Below, piece after piece: positions 46,039 to 56,405 of a stretch of 64,000 nt of DNA (position 1 is the first letter of the stretch; every line of letters starts with the position of its first letter). A model generated the notes under the pieces. That model searched no databases. It was not told where the DNA came from and saw only the letters and a program-made list of their open reading frames with translations. Source of the DNA: an uncultured Clostridia bacterium (GTDB taxonomy: Bacteria > Bacillota > Limnochordia > Darwinibacteriales > DTU012). The stretch spans positions 156,042 to 220,041 of the forward strand of contig FIZJ01000016.1 in assembly GCA_900019385.1 (NCBI GenBank). The letters are read 5' to 3'. The translations under genes and the position numbers were made by a program.

Positions 46039-47112
46039 CTATTCCCAGCGCCAGAAACGGATTGCCAGAATCAAGGACACCGTCAGCCATCCGCCCAGAA
46101 TCAAGAGATCCGTCGTCAATCCAAAAGCATATGGAGTCCCGATGAGCACAGAACGGAGTATGTCACCGAGATATGTCAAGGGAATGGCCCGCACGACCGG
46201 TTTCAGAAAAGCCGGCAGGAACTCCAGCGGGAAGAAGATTCCAGAAAGGAACATCATGGGAAACTGCACTACCTGGATGATTCCATGTCCGCTTTCTTCT
46301 GTCTTGGCGAAAGTGACCAGCATATAACCAATACTGACAAAGACGGCGGCACCGAAGAAAACCGCACCCAGAACCTGCCACCAACTGCCCACGATTTTCA
46401 CATCGAAGACAAAATGGCCGATGAGAATAATCAGCGTAGTCTGGACGGCAGCCATCAGCAGCCGGATAACAATCTCACTGAAGACAATGTGAGTCCGGGG
46501 AAGCGGTGTTGCCCCCAAAGACTTTAGAATCCGCTTCTGCCTTAAATAGACCAGTCGCACAGACCCAAACAAGCCCAACTGCATCAAAGCCATGGACAGT
46601 ATGCCGGGCAGAAGATAGTCCACGTCTCTTAAGGATTCGGCTTGAACAGGCTTGGCGTCAACGGTGAAGATTCTGGCTCGGTTCTGCATCCCCCTTTCCA
46701 CATGATTGAAGATTTCGCTCAGCATAAAGATCAGCACTTTGTTGGCTTGATTTGACGCATCGTAGTAAACAGGAACGGCAATCTCCTCATCAGAACCAAA
46801 CTGCACCTGAGGCAGCACCAGCACCGCATTGCGCTTTTGTTGGCCCAGCGCCTCGAGTTCTCCCTCCAGTGTCCCATGGTGCACAGTGAGCATTTCCACC
46901 TGCCCGAGATTGGCCAGAAATGCCTGGGAAAAGAAATCCGGCTGCTCCACCACTACTCCAAGATCAAAATTTACATTTCCCGAACCACCGGAAAAAATCA
47001 TCCCAAAAAGAAACATAAACAGAACCGGAAAGAGAATGAACCAGAAAATGGTCATCTTGTCCCGGACCATGTCTTTTAGAGTAGCCACAACAAGATTGAG
47101 AAAGATCTTCAT
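46039..47112 (-). CDS. ABC-2-type transporter permease (YhgE/DrrB-like)
   Basis: The 357-residue protein has one N-terminal membrane helix (about 21-41), an outer domain of about 125 residues, then five helices. The pattern LPGILSMALMQLGLF, RQKRILKSLGATPLPRTHIVFSEI and PMMFLSGIFFPLEFLP is characteristic of the ABC-2 exporter permeases. The start overlaps the ATPase stop (ATGA). With that ATPase it forms an exporter, probably of a drug, lipid or peptide. The substrate cannot be read from sequence. Confidence 0.9.
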   Translation of the reverse strand: MKIFLNLVVATLKDMVRDKMTIFWFILFPVLFMFLFGMIFSGGSGNVNFDLGVVVEQPDFFSQAFLANLGQVEMLTVHHGTLEGELEALGQQKRNAVLVLPQVQFGSDEEIAVPVYYDASNQANKVLIFMLSEIFNHVERGMQNRARIFTVDAKPVQAESLRDVDYLLPGILSMALMQLGLFGSVRLVYLRQKRILKSLGATPLPRTHIVFSEIVIRLLMAAVQTTLIILIGHFVFDVKIVGSWWQVLGAVFFGAAVFVSIGYMLVTFAKTEESGHGIIQVVQFPMMFLSGIFFPLEFLPAFLKPVVRAIPLTYLGDILRSVLIGTPYAFGLTTDLLILGGWLTVSLILAIRFWRWE

Positions 47113-48023
47113 TGCCGGATGCTCCTCCCCGTAAGTTTCAGGAACACGTCCTCAAGGCTGGCCTTGCGGATTGCCAAGTCGTTCACGGCCAGACGGTTCT
47201 CCGCCTCAAGCTGCATCAGCTCGCGGATGGTCGCTTCCACATTGGTGGAATACAGTGTGATCTGGTTGTGGGCTGCCTGAACCTTTGTTACTCCCGGCAG
47301 TTTCTCAAGGATAGCTTCGTCACAGCCGTCCATTGCAGATAGTTCGACAGCCTTTTCCTCAAAATGATCGCAGATCAGCTGGTTGGGTGTGCCAAGGGCG
47401 ATAATACTGCCGTGATCAATGATGGCAACCCGGTCGCATAAATACTGAGCTTCTTCCATGTAGTGGGTGGTTAAAAATATCGTCTTGCCCATCTTCTGCA
47501 GCATATGGAAGACATCCCACAAATTGCGCCTGGCTTGGGGATCGAGCCCAGTGGTCGGTTCATCCAGAAACAGAATGCGGCCGTTGCTGATGATCGCCAT
47601 CCCCACCACCAACCGCTGCAGCTGCCCGCCGGAGAGTTTGTAGGTATAAACCTTGCGCTGTTCCTTAAGGCCCACCCATTCCAGAACTTGCTCCGCTGGA
47701 AAAGGATCCGGGAAAAAGTTCGCATTCAACCGGAGTGATTCTTCCACCGTCAAGCGGGGAAACAGTGTGGGCATCTGCAGCTGGACGCCAATACTGCGCT
47801 TCAGCTGCACGCTTTCAGTTGTTGGGTCGAATCCCAACACTCTAACTTCTCCGGCATCAGCGTCTCTCAGTCCCACCAGGACCTCCACTGTCGTGGTCTT
47901 ACCGGCACCGTTGGGCCCAAGCATGCCGAAGATCTCACCATCCTCAACCTCAAGCGAAATCTGGTTGACGGCGGTAAGCTTACCGTACCTTTTGGTTAGT
48001 TCCCTTACCACAATACTGGCCAA
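47109..48023 (-). CDS. ABC transporter ATP-binding protein
   Basis: The 304-residue ATPase has Walker A GPNGAGKTTT, the signature KLSGGQLQRLVVG, Walker B ILFLDEPTTGLDP and the switch histidine in TTHYM. The end SLEDVFLKLTGRSIR is typical of DrrA-type exporters. The TTG at 48023 has a GGGTGGG site close upstream and gives the usual N terminus; the GTG at 48047 opens without a site. The ABC-2 permease follows with a 4-base overlap, making a two-gene exporter operon. It is divergent from the inositol monophosphatase gene. Confidence 0.92.
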   Translation of the reverse strand: MASIVVRELTKRYGKLTAVNQISLEVEDGEIFGMLGPNGAGKTTTVEVLVGLRDADAGEVRVLGFDPTTESVQLKRSIGVQLQMPTLFPRLTVEESLRLNANFFPDPFPAEQVLEWVGLKEQRKVYTYKLSGGQLQRLVVGMAIISNGRILFLDEPTTGLDPQARRNLWDVFHMLQKMGKTIFLTTHYMEEAQYLCDRVAIIDHGSIIALGTPNQLICDHFEEKAVELSAMDGCDEAILEKLPGVTKVQAAHNQITLYSTNVEATIRELMQLEAENRLAVNDLAIRKASLEDVFLKLTGRSIRQ

Positions 48024-48087
48024 ATTCCCACCCTTTCCAAGATCCACCCAGGACGGAACACATACCTGTTCCTAAGTGGTTTTTTTA

Positions 48088-48096
48088 TGGTACAAT
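48088..48096 (+). promoter_or_regulatory. Extended -10 promoter of the inositol monophosphatase gene
   Basis: TGGTACAAT is an extended -10 box about 35 bases before the start, with a weak TTCCTA about 16 bases further upstream. Confidence 0.5.
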
Positions 48097-48130
48097 TGAA
48101 GCTGTAGTGCTGATACAGAGGTGAAACACG

Positions 48131-48904
48131 ATGAATCAACTGATCTTGGAACAAGTCAAAGACCTGGCTTTCACAGCCGGCAAGATCCTTAGGGAACATC
48201 TTCATGATGATTTTTCCATCGAATATAAAGGTGAAATCGATCTGATCACCGATGCGGACAGGGCATCTGAAGACTTTCTGATCAGAGCCATCACCACACT
48301 CTACCCACAGCATGCCATTCTCACCGAAGAAGGCGGCAAGCTCGGCGATCCCGGCAGTGAATTCCTCTGGGTGATCGACCCGTTGGACGGGACCACAAAC
48401 TTCGCCCACCGCCTCCCCTACTTTTCCGTGTCCATCGCCCTGCTTAAGAATACAGAGCCGGTGATCGGCGTTGTATACAATCCCATTGCCGATGAGATGT
48501 TCGCCGCCGAGTACGGGTGCGGCGCCTGGCTTAATGATCATCCCATCCGAGTCTCCAAGACAGCAAATCTAAAAACGAGCCTGCTGTGCACCGGCTTTCC
48601 CTACGACATGCAGTTGAAGCAAAACAATATAGCCAACTATGCCAGATTAGTGGTTCAAACCCAGGGGGTGCTCCGCTTAGGATCCGCCGCTCTGGATCTA
48701 TGCTATGTGGCCTGCGGCCGCTTTGACGGTTTTTGGGAATTTCACCTCAAACCCTGGGACATGGCTGCAGGAGCCTTGGTCGTCGCTGAAGCCGGCGGTA
48801 CTTTATCCGGTATCACAAAACCCCAGTTTGATCTCCATGCCGGTGAGATCGCCGCCTCAAACGGGTTGATTCATCAGGCCTTGTTGAACGAATTGAATGC
48901 TTAA
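48131..48904 (+). CDS. Inositol monophosphatase family protein (SuhB-like)
   Basis: The 257-residue Mg2+-dependent phosphatase has all metal and catalytic motifs: GEIDLITDAD near 34, the TEEGG glutamates near 66, WVIDPLDGTTNFAH at 80-93, and PWDMAAGALVVAEAGG near 208. The family hydrolyses inositol, fructose 1,6-bisphosphate or nucleotide 3'-phosphates, so the substrate is open. GAGGTGA lies about 7 bases before the start. Its stop codon overlaps that of the convergent DUF3784-PH gene (shared TTAA). Confidence 0.93.
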   Translation: MNQLILEQVKDLAFTAGKILREHLHDDFSIEYKGEIDLITDADRASEDFLIRAITTLYPQHAILTEEGGKLGDPGSEFLWVIDPLDGTTNFAHRLPYFSVSIALLKNTEPVIGVVYNPIADEMFAAEYGCGAWLNDHPIRVSKTANLKTSLLCTGFPYDMQLKQNNIANYARLVVQTQGVLRLGSAALDLCYVACGRFDGFWEFHLKPWDMAAGALVVAEAGGTLSGITKPQFDLHAGEIAASNGLIHQALLNELNA

Positions 48905-49653
48905 GGCTGAAGCCGTTCAAAGATGGCGTCAAAAGCCTGCCGCGTGTCATCAGGTGTCTTCAGGTTGAAGTAAATAATCTGATTGTCGCCGATCAAGTGA
49001 ATGAAAGGCGGTTGATTGCGGTCGACAAAGAGCTTGATTGAATCCCCTTCTGCAGTGCGGAAGTGTCCCCGCAGACGAGAGCCGATAGCGGCTCCGTTCG
49101 TCCTCCTGGTCAGGCGCGGCAGTTCCTCGACCAGATCGGCGGAGGCAATCGTTTCCCATGAGTAGGTGCCGCCGTACAGCCCGTGAATGACTATCCCATC
49201 ATCGTCAATAGTGATTTTTGTGTGCTGGATGAAGTACAACATCATCAACCCGACCACAATCAGCGCGACAATTGTGGCACCAATGGAACCGTACTGATGG
49301 ATGCGTCCCGACCGTACCCGCCCACCCCTGCGGCTTTTGGTGTTGAAACCATATCTTTGCGCTCTAATCAGCAGATATGTTGTGGAAACACCAAACAAAA
49401 TCAGCGCAGGGATCAACCCAGCGGTGGGGTCGACACCGAATGCGGACATGATGCCTAGGACGATACAAACACCGCCGTTCACATAACCCCAGAACCCGAT
49501 CAGTCTGGCGACACTGGCGATGTCGACATTGGCCTTTTGATCTTGAGGCATGGTGTTGTAACCCGAAATCAGGAAATACCATTTGAAGACATGCACCGAC
49601 AAACCGACAAAGACTAGGAAAACACCTGTCAGAAGCCAAACCAGCAGCAGCAT
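48901..49653 (-). CDS. Membrane protein with N-terminal DUF3784-like and C-terminal PH-like regions
   Basis: The protein (250 residues from 49653) starts with a membrane helix and a segment WYFLISGYNTMPQDQKANVD that is typical of DUF3784. Two helices (about 53-90) follow, then a basic loop (NTKSRRGGRVRSGR), another helix (about 125-145) and a soluble end of about 100 residues that looks like a bacterial PH domain: ITIDDDGIVIHGLYGGTYSWETIASADLV. The last part would be in the cytoplasm. AGGAG lies 5 bases before the ATG at 49653 and 2 before that at 49656; the ATG at 49677 has none. Function is unknown. Confidence 0.72.
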   Translation of the reverse strand: MLLLVWLLTGVFLVFVGLSVHVFKWYFLISGYNTMPQDQKANVDIASVARLIGFWGYVNGGVCIVLGIMSAFGVDPTAGLIPALILFGVSTTYLLIRAQRYGFNTKSRRGGRVRSGRIHQYGSIGATIVALIVVGLMMLYFIQHTKITIDDDGIVIHGLYGGTYSWETIASADLVEELPRLTRRTNGAAIGSRLRGHFRTAEGDSIKLFVDRNQPPFIHLIGDNQIIYFNLKTPDDTRQAFDAIFERLQP

Positions 49654-49771
49654 CATCACTCCTAACAATCTATTCATCTATACACATTAAAGACCGGTCA
49701 GCCGTTCAAGCAGGTTAAATCCTCCCATGCGGCGAATGAGGAATGTGACCAAAGCATGAGGAGGGCCAGCA

Positions 49772-50536
49772 GTGCGGTTGGTATCGTGGAACGTCAATGG
49801 AATCAGAGCCTGCCTGCGCCGCGGCTTCATGGACTTTTTCAACCAAAGCGGCAGCGATTTTTTCTGCCTTCAGGAAACCAGGGTGCAGCCGGGCCAAGTC
49901 GAATTGGAACTGCCCGGATATGAGCAGTATTGGAACTATGCCCTACAAAAAAAGGGCTATTCAGGCACAGCGATCTTCACCAGACACACTCCCATATCTC
50001 AATCATATGGTATCGGTCATGAAGAACATGATCAAGAAGGCCGCACCATCACCCTTGAATACGATAATTTTTATCTGGTTACTGTCTACACCCCGAACTC
50101 ACAGCGTGGTTTGACCCGGCTTGGATACAGGATGCGGTGGGAAGATGATTTCCGCAGATACCTGCTGGATCTGAACACAGCGAAACCTGTGATTGTCTGC
50201 GGAGATCTCAATGTGGCTCACAAGGAGATCGATCTGAAAAACCCCGAAACCAACCGCACCTCCGCAGGCTTCACCGCTGAAGAAAGAGCCAAGTTCACTA
50301 AGCTTCTGGAAGCCGGATTTATCGACACATTCCGCTATTTCTACCCTGACCGCGCCGATGCCTACACTTGGTGGTCAAACTTCTTCAATGCCAGGGAACG
50401 GAATATCGGGTGGAGAATCGACTATTTCCTAGTGTCTCGGGAACTCGAAGGTAAGCTGGTGGATGCCAAAATCCATGACCAGGTGTTCGGCAGCGATCAC
50501 TGCCCTGTTGAGCTGGAACTTGAATTGACGGTTTGA
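49772..50536 (+). CDS. xth: Exodeoxyribonuclease III (AP endonuclease)
   Basis: This cytoplasmic enzyme cuts DNA at abasic sites and trims 3' blocks in base excision repair. The 254-residue protein has SWNVNGIRA with Asn 8, the catalytic Glu 35 in CLQETR, VTVYTPNSQ, the GDLNVAHKEIDL site, the RIDYFLVS strand and the GSDHCPVELE motif that ends the family. The start is a GTG with GGAGGG 6 bases upstream. The gene runs towards the V-ATPase operon and stops 11 bases from its end. Confidence 0.95.
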   Translation: MRLVSWNVNGIRACLRRGFMDFFNQSGSDFFCLQETRVQPGQVELELPGYEQYWNYALQKKGYSGTAIFTRHTPISQSYGIGHEEHDQEGRTITLEYDNFYLVTVYTPNSQRGLTRLGYRMRWEDDFRRYLLDLNTAKPVIVCGDLNVAHKEIDLKNPETNRTSAGFTAEERAKFTKLLEAGFIDTFRYFYPDRADAYTWWSNFFNARERNIGWRIDYFLVSRELEGKLVDAKIHDQVFGSDHCPVELELELTV

Positions 50537-50547
50537 CCTAGGCCGGA

Positions 50548-51231
50548 TCACATTCTGTCCCGATAACGATATGTCTGCTCCAACATCATGTCTTTCACTT
50601 TCATCAACCGCGTGATGTTGCCCCGCTCGTTTTCTTCCAGCTTCATGGTGATATACCGGATCGTTTCTGTAAGCTGAGGAATCAGCACATGTTCCAGGGC
50701 GTTGACTCTTCTCCGGGTCCTTTCGATTTCCTGAGCCAAAAGTTGGGCTGTCTTCTCACTTTCGGCGAGTTCCAGCATAAGCGGCAGGGCTGAGGCCAGG
50801 AGCTGCATGGAAGCGTCCAAGTCGCTGGATGTGGTGGCCAAGCCATAGGGAAAGATATCCCAATCTCCACCGCCGTCACTCTCATCCGATCGCGGAACAG
50901 ATGTGGCGTAGCTGAACTTGGGCACAGTAACACTCATCAGATTGGCAGTCGCCACATTCAACTCCACAGTCTGCTTGGGAAACATCAAGGCTTCTTCCAT
51001 GACAGGAACGGACATCACCGCCCTGGCCACAAGAAAGCTTTGATGAGCCTGGGTGAGAAGCCTTTCTACCTTTTCTCTCAGTTCTTTGTTCCTCCGCACC
51101 ACTTCCAGGAAAATTTTCATCAACTCGTCCCGTTTGTCCTTAAGCAGTTTATGCCCTCTTCTGGCAACGGCCAGCCTCTTTTTCAGCTTGGCCATTTCCA
51201 TCCGGGTGGGGTTGACATTCAATATCTCCAT
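50548..51231 (-). CDS. ntpD: V-type ATP synthase/ATPase subunit D
   Basis: The 227-residue protein forms the central rotor shaft in the A3B3 head. The N-terminal NVNPTRMEMAKLKKRLAVARRGHKLLKDKRDEL and C-terminal coiled coil (RRRVNALEHVLIPQLTETIRYI) are the family hallmark. It is longer than E. hirae NtpD by a few residues and has an acidic glycine-rich insert (SDESDGGGD) in the middle. The start directly follows the B-subunit stop (TAG-ATG) and has GGGGAG upstream. It is the last gene of the nine-gene operon. Confidence 0.95.
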   Translation of the reverse strand: MEILNVNPTRMEMAKLKKRLAVARRGHKLLKDKRDELMKIFLEVVRRNKELREKVERLLTQAHQSFLVARAVMSVPVMEEALMFPKQTVELNVATANLMSVTVPKFSYATSVPRSDESDGGGDWDIFPYGLATTSSDLDASMQLLASALPLMLELAESEKTAQLLAQEIERTRRRVNALEHVLIPQLTETIRYITMKLEENERGNITRLMKVKDMMLEQTYRYRDRM

Positions 51232-52626
51232 CTAGCTCTCCCCTCTTTCCGGGAGATACTTGGTCAGGTATTTGTCGATATACTGGTCGCGGATCCGCTT
51301 AAGCTCGCTTCTGGGCAGAATCGCCAACAGCTCCCACCCAAGTTCCAGCGTCTGCTCGATCGTCCGGTTTTCATTGAACCCTTGGGATACATATTTGTGC
51401 TCAAACTCATCGGCGAACTCGGCATAGAATTTGTCAGTTTCGGTCAGCGCCGCTTCGCCGAGAATCACGGCCAGTTCCTTCGCCTCTTTGCCAGTGGCAT
51501 AGGCGGCGAACAGCTGATTCATCAAATCAGCGTGATCCTCCCTGGTCTTGCCGGCCCCGATACCTTTGTCCTTAAGCCGCGACAAAGATGGCAGCACGTC
51601 GATAGGCGGCTCGATCCCCTTGCGGTGCAGCTCGCGGCTTAAGATGATCTGCCCCTCCGTGATGTACCCGGTCAAGTCTGGGATCGGATGGGTCTTGTCA
51701 TCTTCCGGCATGGTGAGGATCGGGATTAAAGTGATACTGCCTTGGCTGTCTTTCCTCCGGCCAGCTCTTTCATAGATAGTGGCCAGATCGGTATAAAGAT
51801 AGCCGGGATAGCCTCTGCGCCCGGGAACTTCTTTGCGGGCTGCGGAAACTTCCCGCAATGCTTCGGCGTAATTGGTGATGTCCGTCAGGATTACCAACAC
51901 GTGCATGTCCTTCTTGAAAGCCAAGTATTCGGCGGCAGTCATGGCCATCCGGGGTGTGGAAATCCGTTCGATCGCCGGATCGTTCGCTAGGTTGATAAAC
52001 ACCACGGTGCGGTCGATGGCACCGGTGCGGATGAAGTCAGTGATGAAATAGTTGGCTTCCTCAAAGGTGATCCCGATGGCAGCGAAAACTACCGCGAACC
52101 TGGATTGATCATCCAACACTTTGGCCTGCCTGGCGATCTGGGCCGCCAGCTGAGCATGGGGCAGCCCCGAGCCGGAGAAGATCGGCAGTTTCTGGCCTCT
52201 CACCAGGGTGTTCAGGCCGTCAATAGCCGAAACCCCTGTTTGAATGAACTCGGAGGGATAATTCCGGGCCGCCGGGTTCATCGGCACACCGTTGATATCC
52301 ATCCTTGCCTCAGGGATCACCTCTGGGCCACCGTCGGCAGGCCGCCCCAACCCTGTGAACACCCGGCCGAGCATATCCAAGGATACAGGGAGCTCAATAC
52401 CCTTGCCCAGAAAACGGACCTTGCTCTCAGCGACATTGATCCCTGCCGAACTCTCAAACAACTGGACCAGAGCATTGTCCTCGTCCACTTCCAGCACTTT
52501 GCACAGGCGGACTTCGCCGTTGGGAAGCTCGATCTCGCCCAACTCTTCGTATTTAACGTTTTCCACCTGTTTAACCAGCATCAAGGGGCCCGCAACTTCG
52601 GTGATGGTTTTATACTCCTTCAACAT
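51232..52626 (-). CDS. ntpB: V-type ATP synthase/ATPase subunit B
   Basis: The 464-residue non-catalytic head subunit alternates with A in the hexamer. [18 protein letters not shown] is the usual start, and [20 protein letters not shown] is the degenerate nucleotide-binding segment where A has a full Walker A. The [37 protein letters not shown] region is highly conserved. The start lies 17 bases inside the A gene, with AAAGGAGG about 9 bases upstream, so it is coupled to A. Confidence 0.97.
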   Translation of the reverse strand: MLKEYKTITEVAGPLMLVKQVENVKYEELGEIELPNGEVRLCKVLEVDEDNALVQLFESSAGINVAESKVRFLGKGIELPVSLDMLGRVFTGLGRPADGGPEVIPEARMDINGVPMNPAARNYPSEFIQTGVSAIDGLNTLVRGQKLPIFSGSGLPHAQLAAQIARQAKVLDDQSRFAVVFAAIGITFEEANYFITDFIRTGAIDRTVVFINLANDPAIERISTPRMAMTAAEYLAFKKDMHVLVILTDITNYAEALREVSAARKEVPGRRGYPGYLYTDLATIYERAGRRKDSQGSITLIPILTMPEDDKTHPIPDLTGYITEGQIILSRELHRKGIEPPIDVLPSLSRLKDKGIGAGKTREDHADLMNQLFAAYATGKEAKELAVILGEAALTETDKFYAEFADEFEHKYVSQGFNENRTIEQTLELGWELLAILPRSELKRIRDQYIDKYLTKYLPERGES

Positions 52627-54397
52627 CCGCGTCTACCTCCTTTGCCGTCAAGGCATCCATCTGGGCGTTCAACTCGGCTTCGATCTCGCCGAACACGCTG
52701 TCGACTTGATCTTCCGGAACATATTTCGCTCTGCCGATCCTTTCCCGGACGGGCAGCGCAAAGAGCTTGTCAAGGGATACCCCTGCCCTGACAGCATCGC
52801 ATGCCTTGTAATACCAAGCAAGGATCAGTTGGAGCATTCGGTATTGTTTACTGAGCGATGTATAGGTGTCAACATCATGGAAAGCGTTTTGATGGAGGTA
52901 GTCCTCGCGAATGGATTTTGCCGCTTCCAAGGTGACCCGCTCCAAAGGCGACAGTGAGTCGATTCCCACCAGTCGGACAATTTCCTCAAGCTCCGCCTCT
53001 TCCTGCAGGATCCTTAAGGAATCGGCCCGCAGTTTGGTCCAGTCGCGGGAAATATTGGCGTTGGTCCATTCTTCCAACTGATCGACATAGAGTGAGTAAC
53101 TCCGCAGCCAGTTGATGGCCGGGAAATGGCGCCGGTATGCGAGGCTCGCGTCAAGCCCCCAGAACACTTTTACAATTCTCAGCGTGGCCTGGGTCACCGG
53201 CTCCGACAGATCACCTCCGGGCGGAGAAACAGCGCCGATAGCGGACAGTGTCCCTTCCCGTCCCTCGGAACCGATGCTGATCACTCTGCCCGCCCGTTCA
53301 TAAAACTGTGCCAGGCGCGAGCTCAAATATGCCGGATAGCCTTCTTCACCAGGCATTTCCTCCAGGCGCCCTGACATCTCCCGCAAAGCCTCAGCCCAGC
53401 GGGAAGTGGAATCGGCCATCAGAGCGACACTGTAGCCCATGTCCCGGAAATACTCGGCGATGGTGATGCCGGTATAAATCGAGGCTTCCCGCGCCGCCAC
53501 AGGCATATCGGATGTATTGGCAATCAAAACGGTGCGCTTCATCAACGATTCGCCGGTGCGGGGATCTGTCAGCTCTGGAAACTCCATCAACACGTCGGTC
53601 ATCTCATTGCCCCGCTCACCGCAGCCAATATAGACCACAATGTCCGCATCGGCCCACTTGGCCAGCTGATGCTGGACTACGGTCTTGCCGCTGCCGAACG
53701 GCCCAGGGACCGCCGCCACTCCGCCTTTGGCGATGGGAAACAGGGTATCGATCACTCTTTGACCGGTCACCATCGGCTCAACCGGCGGCAGCTTTTCCTT
53801 GTAAGGGCGGCCGACCCGCACAGGCCATTTCTGCATCATCTTCAGTTCCACAACTGTTCCGTCTTCTTCTTGCAGTTTGGCCACGGTTTCCTCGACAGTG
53901 AACTCACCCGGGGTGATTTCGACAATGGTGCCGGACACTCCCACCGGGACCATGATCCGATGTTCGACCACCTCGGTTTCCTGCACTTTGCCGATGATGT
54001 CTCCCGCATCAACTTTCGCACCTTTTTCCACCAAAGGTTCAAAGCGCCAGCGCTTGTCTCGATCCAGCGCCGGAACATCGATGCCTCTGGTGATATTGCT
54101 GCCGACCATTTCCCGGATTACTTCCAGCGGCCGTTGGATTCCGTCGAAAATTGTACCGATCAACCCAGGCCCCAGTTCCACGCTCAATGGTGCCCCGGTA
54201 CCGTAAACAGGTTCCCCCGGCCCCAAGCCTGCCGTTTCTTCGTAGACCTGGATTGACGCCCGATCGCCGCGCATTTCCAAAACTTCGCCGATCAAGCGGC
54301 GGTCGCTGACCCGGACCACGTCAAACATGCTCACATCCTGCATGCCTTCGGCTACAACCAGGGGGCCTGCAACTTTAACAATCCTTCCATGACTCAT
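52610..54397 (-). CDS. ntpA: V-type ATP synthase/ATPase catalytic subunit A
   Basis: The 595-residue subunit hydrolyses or makes ATP. Walker A is GPFGSGKT at 232-239, followed by [12 protein letters not shown] and the catalytic region [19 protein letters not shown]. The non-homologous bulge typical of V/A-type A subunits is present (residues about 115-195). It is full length. The gene overlaps the B gene and follows subunit F (NtpG) by about 38 bases. The site in front (AGAGGGATAGGG) is moderate. Confidence 0.97.
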   Translation of the reverse strand: MSHGRIVKVAGPLVVAEGMQDVSMFDVVRVSDRRLIGEVLEMRGDRASIQVYEETAGLGPGEPVYGTGAPLSVELGPGLIGTIFDGIQRPLEVIREMVGSNITRGIDVPALDRDKRWRFEPLVEKGAKVDAGDIIGKVQETEVVEHRIMVPVGVSGTIVEITPGEFTVEETVAKLQEEDGTVVELKMMQKWPVRVGRPYKEKLPPVEPMVTGQRVIDTLFPIAKGGVAAVPGPFGSGKTVVQHQLAKWADADIVVYIGCGERGNEMTDVLMEFPELTDPRTGESLMKRTVLIANTSDMPVAAREASIYTGITIAEYFRDMGYSVALMADSTSRWAEALREMSGRLEEMPGEEGYPAYLSSRLAQFYERAGRVISIGSEGREGTLSAIGAVSPPGGDLSEPVTQATLRIVKVFWGLDASLAYRRHFPAINWLRSYSLYVDQLEEWTNANISRDWTKLRADSLRILQEEAELEEIVRLVGIDSLSPLERVTLEAAKSIREDYLHQNAFHDVDTYTSLSKQYRMLQLILAWYYKACDAVRAGVSLDKLFALPVRERIGRAKYVPEDQVDSVFGEIEAELNAQMDALTAKEVDADVEGV

Positions 54398-54435
54398 AAT
54401 CCCTATCCCTCTTTCGCACTGTATTGCACAGTCAC

Positions 54436-54756
54436 TTACGCGTCTCTAAACAAGATATCCGCACCTATTGCCCGCTCTACCGATTTTTTCAAATTACGCA
54501 TGCCGATACCCAAGGAACCTTGATTGCTGGGAATCAGGATGACAGCCGGTGTCATACTGTCTTTGTACCGGTCAATGGCTTGTTCCATATCCTTGGCGAT
54601 CTGCTCTGTGATGTAGACCACAGCGTAGTTTTCCCGGGCCAGTCGCTCCAAGATCATCTCAGCTTGGGATGAATCCTCCACAGGAAACACTGACATCCCG
54701 ATTGCCTTAAACCCCAGGATACTGTCTTGATCCCCGATCACACCAATTCTATGCAT
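54436..54756 (-). CDS. ntpG: V-type ATP synthase/ATPase subunit F (NtpG)
   Basis: The 106-residue rotor subunit has the CheY-like fold start [20 protein letters not shown] and the conserved VVYITEQIA and PAVILIPS strands. It binds subunit D on the central shaft. The start overlaps the C-subunit stop by 8 bases and has GAGGG upstream. Position between C and A matches ntpG in Enterococcus hirae. Confidence 0.94.
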   Translation of the reverse strand: MHRIGVIGDQDSILGFKAIGMSVFPVEDSSQAEMILERLARENYAVVYITEQIAKDMEQAIDRYKDSMTPAVILIPSNQGSLGIGMRNLKKSVERAIGADILFRDA

Positions 54757-55759
54757 AGGTATCCCTCAGCCTTTCCCTGATGGCATGCTGCCCCAGACCG
54801 TTGATTTTGCCAACCATGATGATCCTCGCATTCTTGATTTCCATCTCTTTGGCTAGATAGTAAGTAACCAGAGGCTCGATGCCAAAAATGGCGTATTTCG
54901 TCTGTTTCAGCATACTTATCAAATAGTTGTCGCAGAGTTTTTCGAACACCGCCAGACTGCGGGAAAGCTTAAGACTGTTCACGCTTTCGGCCAGCAGGCG
55001 GCTGTACCCTGTATCGGTATATGCGGTGGAAATCTGGTCGAACTCAAGCCTGAAAAGCTCACGGTAAAACTCGTTCGGAAAACTGCCGCCAGCAATTAAA
55101 AAAGGCTCCAGAAATTCCCAATGCCTTCTGATCAGCTTGGTCCGCAGCAGCATCTTTAGGTTTGTCAGATCAACCATAGCGTTGACCAGACTGTACACAA
55201 ACTCGCTGTCGAGCCTGCCGGCAAGCTCAAGCATATGGCTGTACAAAGCTTTGTCCAAGACCAAGTCAATAATCTGTGGATCTTGCGTCCTGGAAAAGGC
55301 CTCCATGCTCTCAGCGACAGCTTTGGCCATCGGGGCTGGAAGCTCGGCAAAATCACGTTCCCTGAAAAGATCCGCAAGCCTGTCCACCGGGATCAAGCTT
55401 GGTCTCAGCAGATGGGCAGCACTGACTTCCTGATTGGAAAACTCTGCCTTCAGGTAGACTTTTAGGTTATGATAGTCGTTCTTGATAATCAAGAAGTCGA
55501 ATTCACTTATGTCAGGCACAGTTTCCATCAAGAGCCGGTATACCTTTTCCTGCTCCTCGCCCAGCAGCCGTTCATAATCGCCGACACCGTATTCAGCGCC
55601 GGCAAAGCCGTAGCCGGCATCGTGAAGCACTTTCAAAGCTTCTTCCGGGGTGCCGGCTTCGATCATCCGCTCCAGCATGGCGGGGCTGAGCATTTTTTGT
55701 TCTATGACTCGGATGCGGGATATCGTATACACGTATCTCGTATCGGTTGATTCTTTCAT
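54749..55759 (-). CDS. ntpC: V-type ATP synthase/ATPase subunit C (d-type)
   Basis: The 336-residue helical subunit sits on the membrane ring and receives the central shaft. RYVYTISRIRVIEQKMLSPAML at the start, IIKNDYHNLKVYLKAEF, and the C-terminal EPLVTYYLAKEMEIKNARIIMVGKINGL are family marks. Length is normal. GAGGGAAG lies just before the start. The E gene ends about 20 bases before. Confidence 0.95.
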   Translation of the reverse strand: MKESTDTRYVYTISRIRVIEQKMLSPAMLERMIEAGTPEEALKVLHDAGYGFAGAEYGVGDYERLLGEEQEKVYRLLMETVPDISEFDFLIIKNDYHNLKVYLKAEFSNQEVSAAHLLRPSLIPVDRLADLFRERDFAELPAPMAKAVAESMEAFSRTQDPQIIDLVLDKALYSHMLELAGRLDSEFVYSLVNAMVDLTNLKMLLRTKLIRRHWEFLEPFLIAGGSFPNEFYRELFRLEFDQISTAYTDTGYSRLLAESVNSLKLSRSLAVFEKLCDNYLISMLKQTKYAIFGIEPLVTYYLAKEMEIKNARIIMVGKINGLGQHAIRERLRDTYA

Positions 55760-55780
55760 TTTGCTTCCCTCGTTTTCGCT

Positions 55781-56380
55781 TCAGGAAAATAGCACGCCTG
55801 CTACTTCCACAGCCAGATGATCGTAGTTCTGCTTCAGCACGGCCTCAAACGAATAATTGACAGACACTTTTCCAGCTTTGAGGATGAACCCGCCTTTGAT
55901 CGGAGCCGTTTCTTCCGCCAGGCGCATGGACCCAGGCAGGTTTCCAGCCTTGACTTTCGCATTCACTTTAGCGGTAAAATCCGCAGGAAGCCGCTGGCGG
56001 TCGTGTTCAGCCAGAACGATCTCTTCCGCGCCTGTTGCACTGGCTGATGCAATCAGATCAACCAGCAGGGAAAAATACTGATCCTCAGGGAGCGAACACA
56101 ACCGTTCCAAAGCCTGCTCGAATGCCTGATTGATCAGTTCCTGCTTGACCTTGAGCCTTTCCTTGCGGGCATTGAGCTCCGCAGTGGAAAGCATCCTTTC
56201 CTTTAGCTCCCGGGCTCTGGTCTCGGCATCGGAGATGATTTTTTCGCATTCTGTCTCTGCCCGCTGCCGGGCTAGATCCAATATGGACTGGGCTTCTTCC
56301 TCAGCCTGCCGGACGGTTTTCTCAGCCAGCAGTCTAGCGTCTTCCAAAATCTTGTTGGTCAACTGCTCCAATCCTGCCAT
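55781..56380 (-). CDS. ntpE: V-type ATP synthase/ATPase subunit E
   Basis: The 199-residue peripheral-stalk subunit has a long N-terminal helix rich in Ala/Glu/Lys (residues about 5-80) that pairs with the small stalk protein, and a C-terminal globular domain ending GGFILKAGKVSVNYSFEAVL, typical of subunit E. Only a weak AAGGA lies upstream (about 12 bases). It is 25 bases after the K gene. Confidence 0.93.
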   Translation of the reverse strand: MAGLEQLTNKILEDARLLAEKTVRQAEEEAQSILDLARQRAETECEKIISDAETRARELKERMLSTAELNARKERLKVKQELINQAFEQALERLCSLPEDQYFSLLVDLIASASATGAEEIVLAEHDRQRLPADFTAKVNAKVKAGNLPGSMRLAEETAPIKGGFILKAGKVSVNYSFEAVLKQNYDHLAVEVAGVLFS

Positions 56381-56405
56381 GTTCAGGACACATCCTTATT
56401 CCATA

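Noticed and set aside
49729..49761. Possible 10-codon leader peptide before the exonuclease III gene
   Set aside because: Very short, with only a poor ribosome binding site and no repeated or regulatory codons.
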